This document shows, one piece after another, positions 9,199-18,248 of a stretch of DNA of 62,907 bases. Each line of letters starts with the position of its first letter. Position 1 is the first letter of the stretch. The notes under the pieces were generated by a model that saw nothing but the letters and a program-made list of their open reading frames with translations, did no database searches and was not told the DNA's origin. Made by a program: the position numbers and the translations under genes. Origin of the DNA: a virus; the IMG/VR virus record IMGVR_UViG_3300035670_009930, positions 1 through 62,907 of that record; one strand, 5' to 3'.

Positions 9199-9987
9199 AT
9201 GAATAATACAAGTTTTCAAAATTTACAAAGGAAATTAAATTATCAAAATAGAAATGGTATTGATTATAGTATGGTAAGAGGTATTGATATAACAAATAAT
9301 TTAGTAGGTCAAACTGGTCCTCTTGGACCAACTGGCCCTGTAGGTCCTAAAGGTGACAAAGGTGAAAAAGGAGATTTAGGTCGTAAGGGTGATCGTGGAG
9401 AACGAGGTGAGAAAGGTGATAAGGGTGACCAAGGTCCAGAGGGTGGTCCAACTGGTCCAACTGGTCCTGCTGGTGAAAAAGGTGAGCAAGGTATTCAAGG
9501 AGAAAAGGGAGAAAAAGGTGATATTGGACCACAAGGAATCAGTGGTGATGTTGCAAAAAGTCAAGCTTGTTCATTTTATAAACGATTACCACAAATTATT
9601 TTACAAAATAATATGAATTCAACTGTTTATTTAAGTGAATGGTCAAAGAGTGAATCTATTGATGAATTTAATGTTTTTGATACAGATGGTGTTAATATTT
9701 TTATGAAAGAAAAAGGTTTATATTTTGTTATGATAACAGTTTCTGTATCTAATTTGATGGCAAGTAATGTAACCTTCGGTGTTTATGATAGTAAAACTAA
9801 TGAAAAATTGAATTCTGTATGTGAAGGAGTTGTTTCTGGACCAGCAATGAATAATGTTTCATGTTTTTTACATGGATTTGTTAGAAATGATAAAGATGAT
9901 ATTTATGGAGTTAAGATCATGTCTGAAAATATTTTAGGAAATTTGAATATAAATACTCAAACTCATATTTCAATAAATAAAGTTTAA
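9199..9987 (+). CDS. Collagen-like protein with C1q/TNF-like C-terminal domain
   Basis: A 262-residue protein. Residues about 37-116 are Gly-X-Y repeats rich in GPTGP, GEKGD and GDKGE, with one interruption at EGGPTG near residue 81. Residues about 120-262 look like a compact all-beta head, with [12 protein letters not shown] and later [13 protein letters not shown] resembling the C1q/TNF jelly-roll. Collagen-like proteins are known on Mimivirus fibres and can be glycosylated; this one would form a short trimeric stalk with a globular head. It has no signal peptide or membrane anchor. No early-promoter octamer lies upstream, consistent with late expression as a structural protein. Confidence 0.88.
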   Translation: MNNTSFQNLQRKLNYQNRNGIDYSMVRGIDITNNLVGQTGPLGPTGPVGPKGDKGEKGDLGRKGDRGERGEKGDKGDQGPEGGPTGPTGPAGEKGEQGIQGEKGEKGDIGPQGISGDVAKSQACSFYKRLPQIILQNNMNSTVYLSEWSKSESIDEFNVFDTDGVNIFMKEKGLYFVMITVSVSNLMASNVTFGVYDSKTNEKLNSVCEGVVSGPAMNNVSCFLHGFVRNDKDDIYGVKIMSENILGNLNINTQTHISINKV

Positions 9988-9995
9988 GATAAAAA

Positions 9996-10003
9996 AAAAT
10001 TGA
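9996..10003 (+). promoter_or_regulatory. Early-promoter octamer AAAATTGA
   Basis: Exact match, 51 nt before the ATG at 10055 of the acidic membrane protein gene. Confidence 0.65.
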
Positions 10004-10044
10004 ATTTTAATATTTATTATTTTTTTAAAAAAAATATTAAAATT
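10003..10044 (+). terminator. AT-rich hairpin after the collagen/C1q gene
   Basis: Perfect 13-bp inverted repeat (AATTTTAATATTT and its complement, arms 10003-10015 and 10032-10044) with a 16-nt loop, 15 nt after the stop at 9987. Such hairpins mark mRNA 3' ends in Mimivirus. Confidence 0.55.
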
Positions 10045-10054
10045 ATTTGTAACA

Positions 10055-10684
10055 ATGGAATTTTCTGATTTTCAAAACATTTCAAAAGATTTTAAATTCT
10101 TTAATATGAATGAAGAATTTTTACATTCAAAGGTTGTTTTAGGTGATTTATTGTTTTTTTTAATTACCTTTATTATTTTTGAATTGTTGATACTTGGTAT
10201 AATGTTATCTGTGATTCCAAATACTAAACATACATTTGATGTTAATTTGAAATTAGAAACAGACAAAGGTATTGTTCAAATTAAAAAAAACCGTGTAAAA
10301 AAAATTAATTACGATTCTGATTTAGAATCTGATTCAGATACTGATGATGATGAACGATGTGAAGTGAGAGTACCTTTTAAAAATACAAATGAAACCAATG
10401 AAGAAGAAGATCATCGTGATAATAACGATGAAGAGGATGATGAGAGTTATGAAGAGGAGGATGATGAGAGTTATGAAGAGGAGGAAGACGAAGATGATGA
10501 GAGTTATGAAGAGGATGAAGACGAAGATGATGAGAGTTATGAAGAGGATGAAGACGAAGATGATGAGAGTTATGAAGAAGAGGAGGAGGAAGAGGAGGAA
10601 GAGAGTATGGAAGAGAAAGAAGAAATTGAGGAAAAAGAAAAAAAAGTAACAAAAAATTTTTATTATTTAAAAAAAAGTAATTAA
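10055..10684 (+). CDS. Acidic repeat membrane protein
   Basis: A 209-residue protein of unknown function. One hydrophobic helix spans about residues 29-53 (LLFFLITFIIFELLILGIML). The following region turns strongly acidic, with repeated units built on DDESYEEDED between about residues 128 and 180, then a Glu-rich run and a basic C-terminus ending KKSN. The repeats are 24-33 nt at DNA level, so length variation between isolates is expected. An early-promoter octamer lies 51 nt upstream. The long negative tail could bind basic proteins or cations, but this is inference. Confidence 0.6.
   Translation: MEFSDFQNISKDFKFFNMNEEFLHSKVVLGDLLFFLITFIIFELLILGIMLSVIPNTKHTFDVNLKLETDKGIVQIKKNRVKKINYDSDLESDSDTDDDERCEVRVPFKNTNETNEEEDHRDNNDEEDDESYEEEDDESYEEEEDEDDESYEEDEDEDDESYEEDEDEDDESYEEEEEEEEEESMEEKEEIEEKEKKVTKNFYYLKKSN
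10430..10575 (+). repeat. 33-nt tandem repeat coding for DDESYEEDEDE
   Basis: Three near-identical copies of a 33-nt unit around GATGATGAGAGTTATGAAGA, preceded by shortened 24-nt copies, all in frame in the acidic membrane protein gene. Confidence 0.8.
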
Positions 10685-10694
10685 TTTTATTTAA

Positions 10695-10702
10695 AAAATT
10701 GA
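10695..10702 (+). promoter_or_regulatory. Early-promoter octamer AAAATTGA upstream of TFIIB-like gene
   Basis: Exact match, 46 nt before the ATG at 10749. Confidence 0.75.
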
Positions 10703-10748
10703 ATAAATATAATTTAAAAAAATAATTTTATCATTTAATTTAAAAAAA

Positions 10749-11819
10749 ATGTCTGATTTTTCTTGTTTTGATACAAATACTGATAATTTTAATTTTTCTT
10801 TATTTAATTCAGCACTTGATGAGTATAATAAAACTCAAAAAAGTGAAAATTCTTCATTATCATCTTATTCCAGAAATATTACAAAAAGAAAAGTAAAAGT
10901 TTCTTCTAATGAAGCTGAATATGATATGATAAATAATGATGATTTAATAAAAACTCCTCCGAAGAAATTGATAATTGTCAATACTAACACATCTGAACAA
11001 GAAAATGAAGAAAAAAAAGATAATTATTTTGAAAAATTAAGATATAATAATAATTTTGATGCAGAAAATAATTTGTCTCTTTGCAAACATTTAAATGTTA
11101 TAGAGGAAAATGGTATGATTTGTTGTAGTGATTGTGGGAGACAAATGGATAAAAGTGTTTTTAGTGAAAAAGAATGGAGATATTATGGACAATCTGATAA
11201 TAAAAGAAATTCAGATCCAAATCGTGTTCATTTACGTAAACAAGAAGAAAGAAACATCTTTAAAGATGTTGAAAATATGGGTTTCAGTGATAAAATCGTG
11301 TCTTTAGCAAATGAATTATATTTACAAGTAACAAATGGTAAAATTTATCGTGGAAATTCAAGAAAAGGAATTATATTTGCTTGTATATTTCATAGTTTTA
11401 AAATACATAATAAACCTCAACCTCAAGATAAATTAATAAAATTATTTGATTTATCAAGAAAAAGTGGGTTGAAAGGTATAAAATTTGTTCATTTACATTC
11501 ACCTAATGATTCAGCAATTCACACGACTTATATCACACCAATTCATTTAGTTGATGATATAATGGATAAATTTAATGCAAGTGATAAACAAAAACAAGAG
11601 GTAATTCAAATTTACGAACAAATAAAAAATAAATCATCGAAAATAAATCGCTCTCGTCCATTGTCTGTATCAGCTGGTTTGATTTATTTTTGGATATGTA
11701 TTAAAGGTATAGATATATCATTGAAAGATTTTGCTTCAAAAATTGAATTATCAGAATTAACTGTAAGTAAGATTACTGAAGAAATTGCAAAAATTTTAAA
11801 AGTACCATTGTTAATTTAA
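10749..11819 (+). CDS. Transcription initiation factor IIB-like protein
   Basis: A 356-residue TFIIB homologue. After a low-complexity N-terminus of about 105 residues comes a zinc ribbon with C112, H114, C126 and C129, followed by EWRYYGQSDNKRNSDPNRVH, equivalent to the B-reader region of TFIIB. Residues from about 165 to the end hold two cyclin-type helical repeats; the second has the typical RPLSVSAGLIYFWI helix and the ELTVSKITEEI recognition helix. TFIIB recruits RNA polymerase II to promoters, so this protein should work with the viral RPB2 encoded nearby. The long N-terminal extension is unlike cellular TFIIB. It is followed by a strong 3' hairpin and the large helicase gene. Confidence 0.88.
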   Translation: MSDFSCFDTNTDNFNFSLFNSALDEYNKTQKSENSSLSSYSRNITKRKVKVSSNEAEYDMINNDDLIKTPPKKLIIVNTNTSEQENEEKKDNYFEKLRYNNNFDAENNLSLCKHLNVIEENGMICCSDCGRQMDKSVFSEKEWRYYGQSDNKRNSDPNRVHLRKQEERNIFKDVENMGFSDKIVSLANELYLQVTNGKIYRGNSRKGIIFACIFHSFKIHNKPQPQDKLIKLFDLSRKSGLKGIKFVHLHSPNDSAIHTTYITPIHLVDDIMDKFNASDKQKQEVIQIYEQIKNKSSKINRSRPLSVSAGLIYFWICIKGIDISLKDFASKIELSELTVSKITEEIAKILKVPLLI

Positions 11820-11853
11820 GTTTTATAAATTTTTGAAAACACAAATATATTTT

Positions 11854-11884
11854 TTTAATTATATTAAAAAAAAATATAATTAAA
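11854..11884 (+). terminator. AT-rich hairpin after TFIIB-like gene
   Basis: Perfect 12-bp inverted repeat, arms 11854-11865 (TTTAATTATATT) and 11873-11884, with a 7-nt A-only loop, 35 nt after the TFIIB stop. It fits the hairpin 3'-end rule described for Mimivirus mRNAs. Confidence 0.6.
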
Positions 11885-11891
11885 TAAAAAA

Positions 11892-14800
11892 ATGAATGAA
11901 AATGATATTTATAATTTTTTAAATGTTTATCCTTTTATTGAAAACGAAGATTTTAATGAAATCATACGTAAAAAAAAAGAATTTTATGAAACTAGAAATG
12001 ATGATGATACACAAAATCCTCAATCGAAATTTGAAAAACAACAAAAACATCAAATTTTACTTGAACGTTTTTTAGCTCCATTCACACCTTATAATCGATT
12101 ATTAGTTTTTCATGAAATGGGAACAGGTAAAACAAAAACGGCTATTGGTGCTATTGAAAATAAATATAATAAAGATGTGGAAGCAAATAAACCTTTACAA
12201 AAAACATATATTTTTACACCAAGTGATAATTTAGGAAAAAATTTTGTTGATCAAATTTATGATTTTGTTATAGATAACAATGTAAAAAGATATTATGAAA
12301 AACATTTCAAAGATGAATATATGAAAGAAAAGTTTATAAAAGATAATATAAAAAAAAATTACAATAAATCGACTTATTATAATTTGGCTAAAAATTATTC
12401 AGCCGTTAAGAATATTGAAGAAAAAAAAAATATATTTTTACAAAAATTTAAAAAATGTTATTTAATTTTTGATGAAATTCATAACATTTATACATCAGAT
12501 AAAGATTCAAAAGAATTGCAAAGACAAAAGTATATTTTTATATACTTAAATAGAGATATTTATGATGAAAATATAAAAAAAAATTATTTATTAAGTTTAC
12601 CTGATGAACAATTAAGTAATGATGAAAAAATTTTAAAACGACAAAATCCTTTTAAATATGATATATACACCGAAATAAAAAAAGAAAATTCTATTTTTAA
12701 AAATTTATTATCGAAAGACGATCAAAATATTTATTCAAAAAAATTTTTTGATCAATTAGATAAAAATTTATTTGAATCTGATGATGTGAAATTTTATAAT
12801 TCTAAAACTCAAAAAATTCTTAATTATAATGAATTAAAACAATCTAATGAAGAACAATTTATTAACAAGAAATGGTTTTATTGTCGTTTTGAAAGTGGTT
12901 TAGTGTGTTATATAAGATATAAATATAAAGAAAAACTTAAATTTCCGTTAATTGATATTGAAGACATACAACTAAAAAAGAAAGAAAATCCACCTTTAAA
13001 AGTAAATGTATATAATGATATTTATGATTTTTTACATGAACCTATTATTTTACAGAATAAAGTTATTTTTTTAAGTGGAACACCAATGACAAATGAAATT
13101 TTAGAATTTCCAGATATTATAAATTTACTTTTACCAAAAAATCAAAAAATTGAGGAGAGACAACAATTTATGGAAAAATATTTTGAAAAAAACGAAAATT
13201 TATTTTCTTTTAAATATAATTCTGATTTAGAAGAATTAAAACGAAAATTAAAAGGTCAAATTTCATATTGGAAATACCCAACTTCGAATATAAAAAAATT
13301 ATTTCAAACAAATGAAAAAAATAATTTAACTCATTTGCAAATTTTCCCAATACAAATGGGGGAGGAACAAGAAAAAGGATATCTAGAATCATTAAAAATG
13401 GATGAGAAAAAAAAAGAAAAAGAAGTTAAAGTTATAGAAGATGATGATGAAAATGAAGATGAAGATGAAAATGAAGATGAAGAAGAAATTTTAGAAGATA
13501 ATAATGATGAAGGTAATTCAAGTATTATAAAAAAAAATGGTGTATCTTACGGTGTAGCTTTAAATTCCCAACAAACTAATTTATTTTCATTTAATTTTAA
13601 TAATAAAAATTATTTTGGACAATATTTTGATCAATTCATCTTATCGAATGAAAATCGTTTGTTCAAATTTAATGAAGAATTTGAGAAACAATTAGAAAAT
13701 ACTTTAAAAAATACTAAAGATAAAAGTGATTTTTTATATTCAATAGTCAATAACACAAATAATGATAAAAATAAAATTTTAGAAAATATAAAAAAATTTT
13801 CAAGCAAGTATAGTTTTGTTATCAATAAATTAGAAGAAGCTTACACAAATAAATTATTATCATTTGTTTATTGTAATAAGATTAGAGGTTCTGGTGTTAG
13901 TGTTCTTGCTTACTTATTACAATTATTTGGTTATAAAAAATTAACTAAAGAAGATATCGAAGATAAAAACTTAAAACCAGCAAAAAGATTTTTATTTTTA
14001 TTTGATATTAAAGTCAAAACTATAAAAAAAAATAATCCAAATTTAGAATATGAACATTTTTATTATCCACTAAATTTTACACCTGGACAAAAAATGGGTA
14101 AATCAGTTTCTTTCGTCATCGATGATGATTGTAAAACTTTAATTAAAAATTATGACGATAAATTATGGAAAAAATACCAAAAAAAAGAGGATATTGAAGA
14201 TAAGATTAATAATCTTATAAATTATTCTTACTCGGCTTCAGTAGATCCTAATTCAAAAATTTTAACTTTAGGAGATAAGTTTTTTGAAGGATTATTTGGG
14301 TATGTCAAAGACAATAATTTTCATGCTTACACATATAAGGAATTAAAAAAATATGCAAACATGAAAAAATTTGAATTTGTTGATTTAGTTCCATCTCAAA
14401 GTTTTGTTGATTTTTTTAATGACCCAAAAAATGTATTTGGTGACTATTGTAGTATTATAATTGGAACAAAAAAAATGTCAGAAGGTTTCAGTTTTAAAAA
14501 TATTCAAGAAGAGCATATTTTAAATCCACATTGGCATTTTGGACAAATTGATCAAGCAATTGCAAGAGGATATCGATATAAATCCCATCAAGATTTATTA
14601 AATTTAGGATATAGACCAAATTTAAATATATATTTATATGCATCTTATAATTCTAAATCTAATATTTTAATAAATGAAAATACAGTTGTCGATACAGATA
14701 TAGAAATTTGGAAAATTGCACAAAATAAAGATTTAGATATAAAATTATGTGAAAATTTTTTAAAAAAATTAGCAGTTGATTGTACATTTAATTATAAAAA

Positions 14801-16292
14801 TAATATTAAAAATGCATTTTATAATTATAAACGCGATTGTGATTATACTGAATGTACTTATGATTGTGATTTTGTAAATAATATTAATAATAATGATAAT
14901 ATTGATAAATATTCTTTGAGAATTAATGATATTGATTATTCAACATATGAATCTTTTTATTTTGAAAGATCTGATTTTTTTAATGTAATTAGAGATGAAA
15001 TTTTTAAAATTTTTAAAAAATATAATTCAATTAAACAAACAAAATTATTCGATTTATTAAAAAAAAATATTGATACAAATATATATTATGTAAATGATTC
15101 GTATATATTTTATACTTTGTATAATATAATTTACAAAAAAATTATTTTAAAAAATAAGTTTGATTTAAATTGTCAATTAAATTTTTATAAAAATATTTAT
15201 TTTTTAACAGACGATTCTTGTTTTTTTAAAAATATTTTCAATTATAATAATTTTTATTTAGAATATCCAACTTTTCCAGTCCAAAAATTATTGAAAGATG
15301 AAAATATTTTATTTTCTTCAACTCAGAAAAGAAAAGATGAGCTAAATAATGAATTGATAAGAAAAATTAAAGAAAAATTAGAAAGTAATTCAATGAAAGA
15401 GGATATTATAGAAATTTTAAAAAATTTTTATTATAAAGATGAAAATGACAAAGTTTTAGTTAAACAAAATTTAAAAATTTTTTCGAGTATTATTGAAATT
15501 TTATTTTTATTAAAAAATTCAAAAAATAAATTTTTTTATTTTGAAAGAAAAAATTCATATGAATTTGAACAAGATAAAAATAATCAATACTATAAAGATA
15601 ATTCATTAAATAATATATTATTTATTACACCATTCTCAAATTTCTTCATAGAAAAATTTCAAAATGAAGATGATTTTTTTCTTTTATCATGGTATGGTTT
15701 CAATATAAAAACAAATGTATTTTTCAAATTTTTGAAAAAAATAGAAAATACTTATAGATCTTTTTCTTTTAAAATTTTAAATAAAAATAAAATTAAAAAA
15801 CAAAACGAAGAAGAAAAAGATGAAGATGATGAAGATTTTATTAATGCAATATTTGGACGTAAAGAAGATGAAACAATTGTAGAAAAACGAAATATAGAAA
15901 TATTAAGTGATATTTTTGAATTAAACGAATTACAAAAAGATATAAAATTATTAGAAAATAACAAAATTGAGTATTTAGGTTATTATAATTTTGTTGATAA
16001 AAAAACAATTCCTCAATTCAACATTTGGAGTCGTAAAGATTTTATAAATAAAAATAATTATACTGGACAATATTATGGAAGTTACCATATTGATGATTTA
16101 ATGAAAATCGGTGATGATATTTTCGGTAAAAAAATCAAAGAAAATTTTACTAAAGATGAAATAGGTGAAAAAATAGAGAAAAAGATTGATATTTTAAAAT
16201 TTCCACATTTATTAAAGTTTATTTTTTATGATCAAAAAGAAAAAAATGTTAATTTCATAGGTGTAGAAAATTTATTAATTAAAGAAATTTAA
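11892..16292 (+). CDS. Poxvirus D6/D11-type SF2 helicase, probable early transcription factor or NTPase
   Basis: A 1466-residue superfamily 2 ATPase. Motif I is HEMGTGKTKTA at about residues 74-84, motif II is DEIH at 194-197, motif III is LSGTPMTN, and the C-terminal helicase lobe carries GTKKMSEGFSF (about 857-867) and QAIARGYRY, equivalent to motifs V and VI. The arrangement matches the D6R (early transcription factor small subunit) and D11L (NPH-I) family of poxviruses and their giant-virus relatives. Large insertions, including an acidic EDEDENEDE region at about 515-540, and a C-terminal extension of about 550 residues make it more than twice the poxvirus length. I cannot separate D6 from D11 function by eye. 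It follows TFIIB directly, supporting a transcription role. Confidence 0.85.
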   Translation: MNENDIYNFLNVYPFIENEDFNEIIRKKKEFYETRNDDDTQNPQSKFEKQQKHQILLERFLAPFTPYNRLLVFHEMGTGKTKTAIGAIENKYNKDVEANKPLQKTYIFTPSDNLGKNFVDQIYDFVIDNNVKRYYEKHFKDEYMKEKFIKDNIKKNYNKSTYYNLAKNYSAVKNIEEKKNIFLQKFKKCYLIFDEIHNIYTSDKDSKELQRQKYIFIYLNRDIYDENIKKNYLLSLPDEQLSNDEKILKRQNPFKYDIYTEIKKENSIFKNLLSKDDQNIYSKKFFDQLDKNLFESDDVKFYNSKTQKILNYNELKQSNEEQFINKKWFYCRFESGLVCYIRYKYKEKLKFPLIDIEDIQLKKKENPPLKVNVYNDIYDFLHEPIILQNKVIFLSGTPMTNEILEFPDIINLLLPKNQKIEERQQFMEKYFEKNENLFSFKYNSDLEELKRKLKGQISYWKYPTSNIKKLFQTNEKNNLTHLQIFPIQMGEEQEKGYLESLKMDEKKKEKEVKVIEDDDENEDEDENEDEEEILEDNNDEGNSSIIKKNGVSYGVALNSQQTNLFSFNFNNKNYFGQYFDQFILSNENRLFKFNEEFEKQLENTLKNTKDKSDFLYSIVNNTNNDKNKILENIKKFSSKYSFVINKLEEAYTNKLLSFVYCNKIRGSGVSVLAYLLQLFGYKKLTKEDIEDKNLKPAKRFLFLFDIKVKTIKKNNPNLEYEHFYYPLNFTPGQKMGKSVSFVIDDDCKTLIKNYDDKLWKKYQKKEDIEDKINNLINYSYSASVDPNSKILTLGDKFFEGLFGYVKDNNFHAYTYKELKKYANMKKFEFVDLVPSQSFVDFFNDPKNVFGDYCSIIIGTKKMSEGFSFKNIQEEHILNPHWHFGQIDQAIARGYRYKSHQDLLNLGYRPNLNIYLYASYNSKSNILINENTVVDTDIEIWKIAQNKDLDIKLCENFLKKLAVDCTFNYKNNIKNAFYNYKRDCDYTECTYDCDFVNNINNNDNIDKYSLRINDIDYSTYESFYFERSDFFNVIRDEIFKIFKKYNSIKQTKLFDLLKKNIDTNIYYVNDSYIFYTLYNIIYKKIILKNKFDLNCQLNFYKNIYFLTDDSCFFKNIFNYNNFYLEYPTFPVQKLLKDENILFSSTQKRKDELNNELIRKIKEKLESNSMKEDIIEILKNFYYKDENDKVLVKQNLKIFSSIIEILFLLKNSKNKFFYFERKNSYEFEQDKNNQYYKDNSLNNILFITPFSNFFIEKFQNEDDFFLLSWYGFNIKTNVFFKFLKKIENTYRSFSFKILNKNKIKKQNEEEKDEDDEDFINAIFGRKEDETIVEKRNIEILSDIFELNELQKDIKLLENNKIEYLGYYNFVDKKTIPQFNIWSRKDFINKNNYTGQYYGSYHIDDLMKIGDDIFGKKIKENFTKDEIGEKIEKKIDILKFPHLLKFIFYDQKEKNVNFIGVENLLIKEI

Positions 16293-16298
16293 TTTTTT

Positions 16299-16323
16299 TT
16301 TATTTATATATTTTATAAATAAA
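16299..16323 (+). terminator. AT-rich hairpin after the large helicase gene
   Basis: Perfect 10-bp inverted repeat, arms 16299-16308 (TTTATTTATA) and 16314-16323, 5-nt loop, 6 nt after the helicase stop. Confidence 0.5.
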
Positions 16324-16324
16324 A

Positions 16325-16453
16325 ATGAGTTTTGATTTATGGAAAAATATTTTGTTAAAATATATCAATCCAATAATTGATGGTTTCATTAATAAAACAA
16401 TCAAGAAAACATTTTCATTACAATTTAGTTTATCAAAAAAACCGTTACGTTAG
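16325..16453 (+). pseudogene. DUF2264 gene, 5' fragment
   Basis: An open frame of 42 codons beginning MSFDLWKNILLKYINPIIDG and stopping at the edge of the IS607 element. The start resembles the N-terminus of DUF2264 proteins (an aromatic-rich helix followed by a second helix ending in a proline), and the rest of a DUF2264 protein is found intact on the other side of the element at 18249-18872. About 100 residues of the usual middle are missing from both sides. The fragment is assigned by position and by weak similarity; on its own it would not be recognisable. Confidence 0.55.
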
Positions 16454-16462
16454 TACATATAA

Positions 16463-16537
16463 ACATGGGAAACAATTTGTTTATAAGACTTTTCACCCAT
16501 GTGTAACTCCATGGAAGTAGTATTTTACTACTATAAT
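16463..16537 (-). ncRNA. Putative TnpB guide RNA (omega RNA) scaffold at the element's right end
   Basis: Directly after the tnpB stop two structured segments occur: a 7-bp stem AGTAGTA/TACTACT with a 3-nt loop (16516-16532) and a 7-bp stem ACATGGG/CCCATGT (16463-16469 and 16496-16502) whose loop contains a smaller AAACA/TGTTT hairpin. TnpB nucleases of IS200/IS605 and IS607 elements use an RNA from this position, with the guide formed by flanking DNA just outside the element. The structure is seen in the sequence; its function is inference. Confidence 0.45.
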
Positions 16538-17701
16538 CTATAATCTTTGATTTTGTATTTCTTTTATCATTTTTATATAGATGTTTCTTGCTCCATTTAC
16601 ATCTCTATCTAATACTAAAGGACATTTTTTACACTCATAAATTTGATTAGAACCTAATTTATAATCTATATTTCCACATCCAGAACAGGTTTTTGATGTA
16701 AATTCTTCAGTACATACTTTAACTAAACATCCTTCTTTCAACTTACTTTTCGAAATTAGTCTTTCTCTAAAAGTAAAATGTTTTAATCCTAAAATAGTCC
16801 TTCTAAACTTTTTTGATTTATTTATTCTTATTAATTCTTGGCTCTCGAATTTAGGAATAAATATAGTCTTAAAAGTTTTTGTTAAATACGATATTGATTG
16901 AAAATGTAAATCATCAACCAAATTTTTAAATTTACTTTGGAGTTTGTTACTTTTTTTAACATAATGACTTTTTGTTATATATTTTCGACTTCTTAAAGAT
17001 TGTAATAAATCTAATTTTCTTTGTAATTTTTCTATTACATTTGTTTTGATACCTATTTTTATTGTTTCTTCTTCACTATAAACCGTTTGAAATTTATTTT
17101 TACCAGGATCTAAAGCACAACCACCTACTTTAATTGGTTTTTCAGTATTTAATTTCACATCTATAGGAATATAAAAAAACCATTCTCCATTATCATTTTT
17201 TAATCTACAGTCGTGATGAATTTTAATATTTTTTAAAGATTTATCTTTTGATAATTTAATTCCTGTTTTTGTGTATGATTTATAAATTAACAACTTTCCA
17301 TTTTCTATTTTAACAGCAGATGATGGAATAGCAATACTACTTTCTTTTTTTTTTGTTCTAAATTTTAAATTGAAATCATTAATATTATTTTTTCTTAGAT
17401 TGATCATAGCAACATTAAATGCTTTTGTCATATCTTTAATAGCTTCAGCTCTTATATCTTTTGGAGTATTTAATTCCCATGAATTTATAAGTGGATTATT
17501 TTTAGCAGTAACAAATTTATTTCTTAATGCAAAAAAATTCATTTTCTCTCCTTTTTTTGTTGCATCTAAAGCACGATTATAAACATATCTACTTGTTGTT
17601 ATCCATTGTTGTAATATCTTCTTCTGATTCATATCCGGATATATTCTTATTTTCCTTGCTCTGATACCTTCTTCCTCCCATTTTTCTACATGAGTAAACA
17701 T
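16538..17701 (-). CDS. tnpB: TnpB, RNA-guided nuclease of the IS607 element
   Basis: A TnpB of about 387 residues from the ATG at 17701 (an ATG at 17722 is an alternative). It starts with the typical RARKIRIYPDMNQKKIL and YNRALDA stretches. The RuvC-like catalytic residues are present: D198 in ALDPGKN, E286 in PKFESQE and D367 in RDVNGARNI. The zinc ribbon is CSGCG...CKKC. A longer frame runs upstream to 18220, but that part only shadows tnpA and was left out. TnpB family proteins cut DNA guided by an RNA made from the element end, which helps retain the element at its donor site. The gene overlaps the 3' end of tnpA by about 110 nt. Confidence 0.88.
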   Translation of the reverse strand: MFTHVEKWEEEGIRARKIRIYPDMNQKKILQQWITTSRYVYNRALDATKKGEKMNFFALRNKFVTAKNNPLINSWELNTPKDIRAEAIKDMTKAFNVAMINLRKNNINDFNLKFRTKKKESSIAIPSSAVKIENGKLLIYKSYTKTGIKLSKDKSLKNIKIHHDCRLKNDNGEWFFYIPIDVKLNTEKPIKVGGCALDPGKNKFQTVYSEEETIKIGIKTNVIEKLQRKLDLLQSLRSRKYITKSHYVKKSNKLQSKFKNLVDDLHFQSISYLTKTFKTIFIPKFESQELIRINKSKKFRRTILGLKHFTFRERLISKSKLKEGCLVKVCTEEFTSKTCSGCGNIDYKLGSNQIYECKKCPLVLDRDVNGARNIYIKMIKEIQNQRL

Positions 17702-18227
17702 GTATGATGGAGAGTATATCATCTGTAAGTTCCTCGTCTGGGGATTTATGATTTTCTCTATCCAAGACAATGAGTTCGACTCCATTCCTTTCAAAGATCC
17801 ATTGAAGGAGTTCGAATCCAAATCGACATAATCTGTCTCTATGGGCAACCACAATGCTTGAGATATCTCCAGACATTGATTGTTCCAAAATGGTTTTAAG
17901 TCCTTTTCTTTTCCAGTTAATACCAGAACCGATATCTTCAACCACGATGTGATCAGGGTAGGAATGTCTGAAAAAATCTTTTTGTCTTTCAAGGTCGTCT
18001 TTTTGTTTTTTAGAACTAACTCTACAATAGGCAATTTTCTTTTTTTCTTGAAGGTTAATATCGCAACCAAGTATGTTTTGAATATCCTTGAGACTATACA
18101 TTCGTATTCCGGATGGAGATTTAATAGTATTGATTTTACCTTTTTTATCCCAATTAACAAGTGTTTTATGGGTAACTCCAAGTAATTTCCTTGTTTCTTT
18201 AGTTGAAATAAATCTTTCATTTTCCAT
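17589..18227 (-). CDS. tnpA: TnpA, IS607-type serine recombinase
   Basis: A 212-residue recombinase. Residues 1-55 form a MerR-like helix-turn-helix (STKETRKLLGVTHKTLVNWD followed by GIRMYSLKDI), and residues about 64-190 a serine-resolvase catalytic domain with the nucleophile in YCRVSSKKQ (S71), DLERQ, and the VAHRDRLCRFGFELL segment with conserved arginines. The DNA-binding domain before the catalytic domain is characteristic of IS607 recombinases. The enzyme excises and integrates the element as a circle without target duplication. No defects are visible. Early-promoter octamers are absent upstream, in contrast to virus genes. Confidence 0.9.
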   Translation of the reverse strand: MENERFISTKETRKLLGVTHKTLVNWDKKGKINTIKSPSGIRMYSLKDIQNILGCDINLQEKKKIAYCRVSSKKQKDDLERQKDFFRHSYPDHIVVEDIGSGINWKRKGLKTILEQSMSGDISSIVVAHRDRLCRFGFELLQWIFERNGVELIVLDRENHKSPDEELTDDILSIIHVYSCRKMGGRRYQSKENKNISGYESEEDITTMDNNK

Positions 18228-18248
18228 TTTTATCTATATTTTCTTTTT

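Larger units (their letters stand above)
16455..18245 (-). mobile_element. IS607-family insertion sequence (tnpA + tnpB)
   Basis: The element carries a serine recombinase gene followed by an overlapping tnpB, the standard IS607 order, and no terminal inverted repeats, as expected for the family. It separates two parts of a DUF2264 gene. Ends are approximate: the left coordinate is placed after the fragment stop at 16453 and the right coordinate just before the frame of the 3' fragment. The recombinase and nuclease both keep their catalytic residues, so the element could be active. IS607 elements are known in Mimiviridae and are thought to move between prokaryotes and giant viruses. Confidence 0.85.

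Noticed and set aside
10377-10652. His/Leu-rich and Lys/Met-rich reading frames over the acidic repeat.
   Set aside because: These arise from the other frames of a GAT/GAA-rich tandem repeat in the membrane protein gene.
17702-18220. N-terminal extension of TnpB giving a 560-residue protein.
   Set aside because: The extension is an alternative frame of tnpA and has no TnpB or other domain features.
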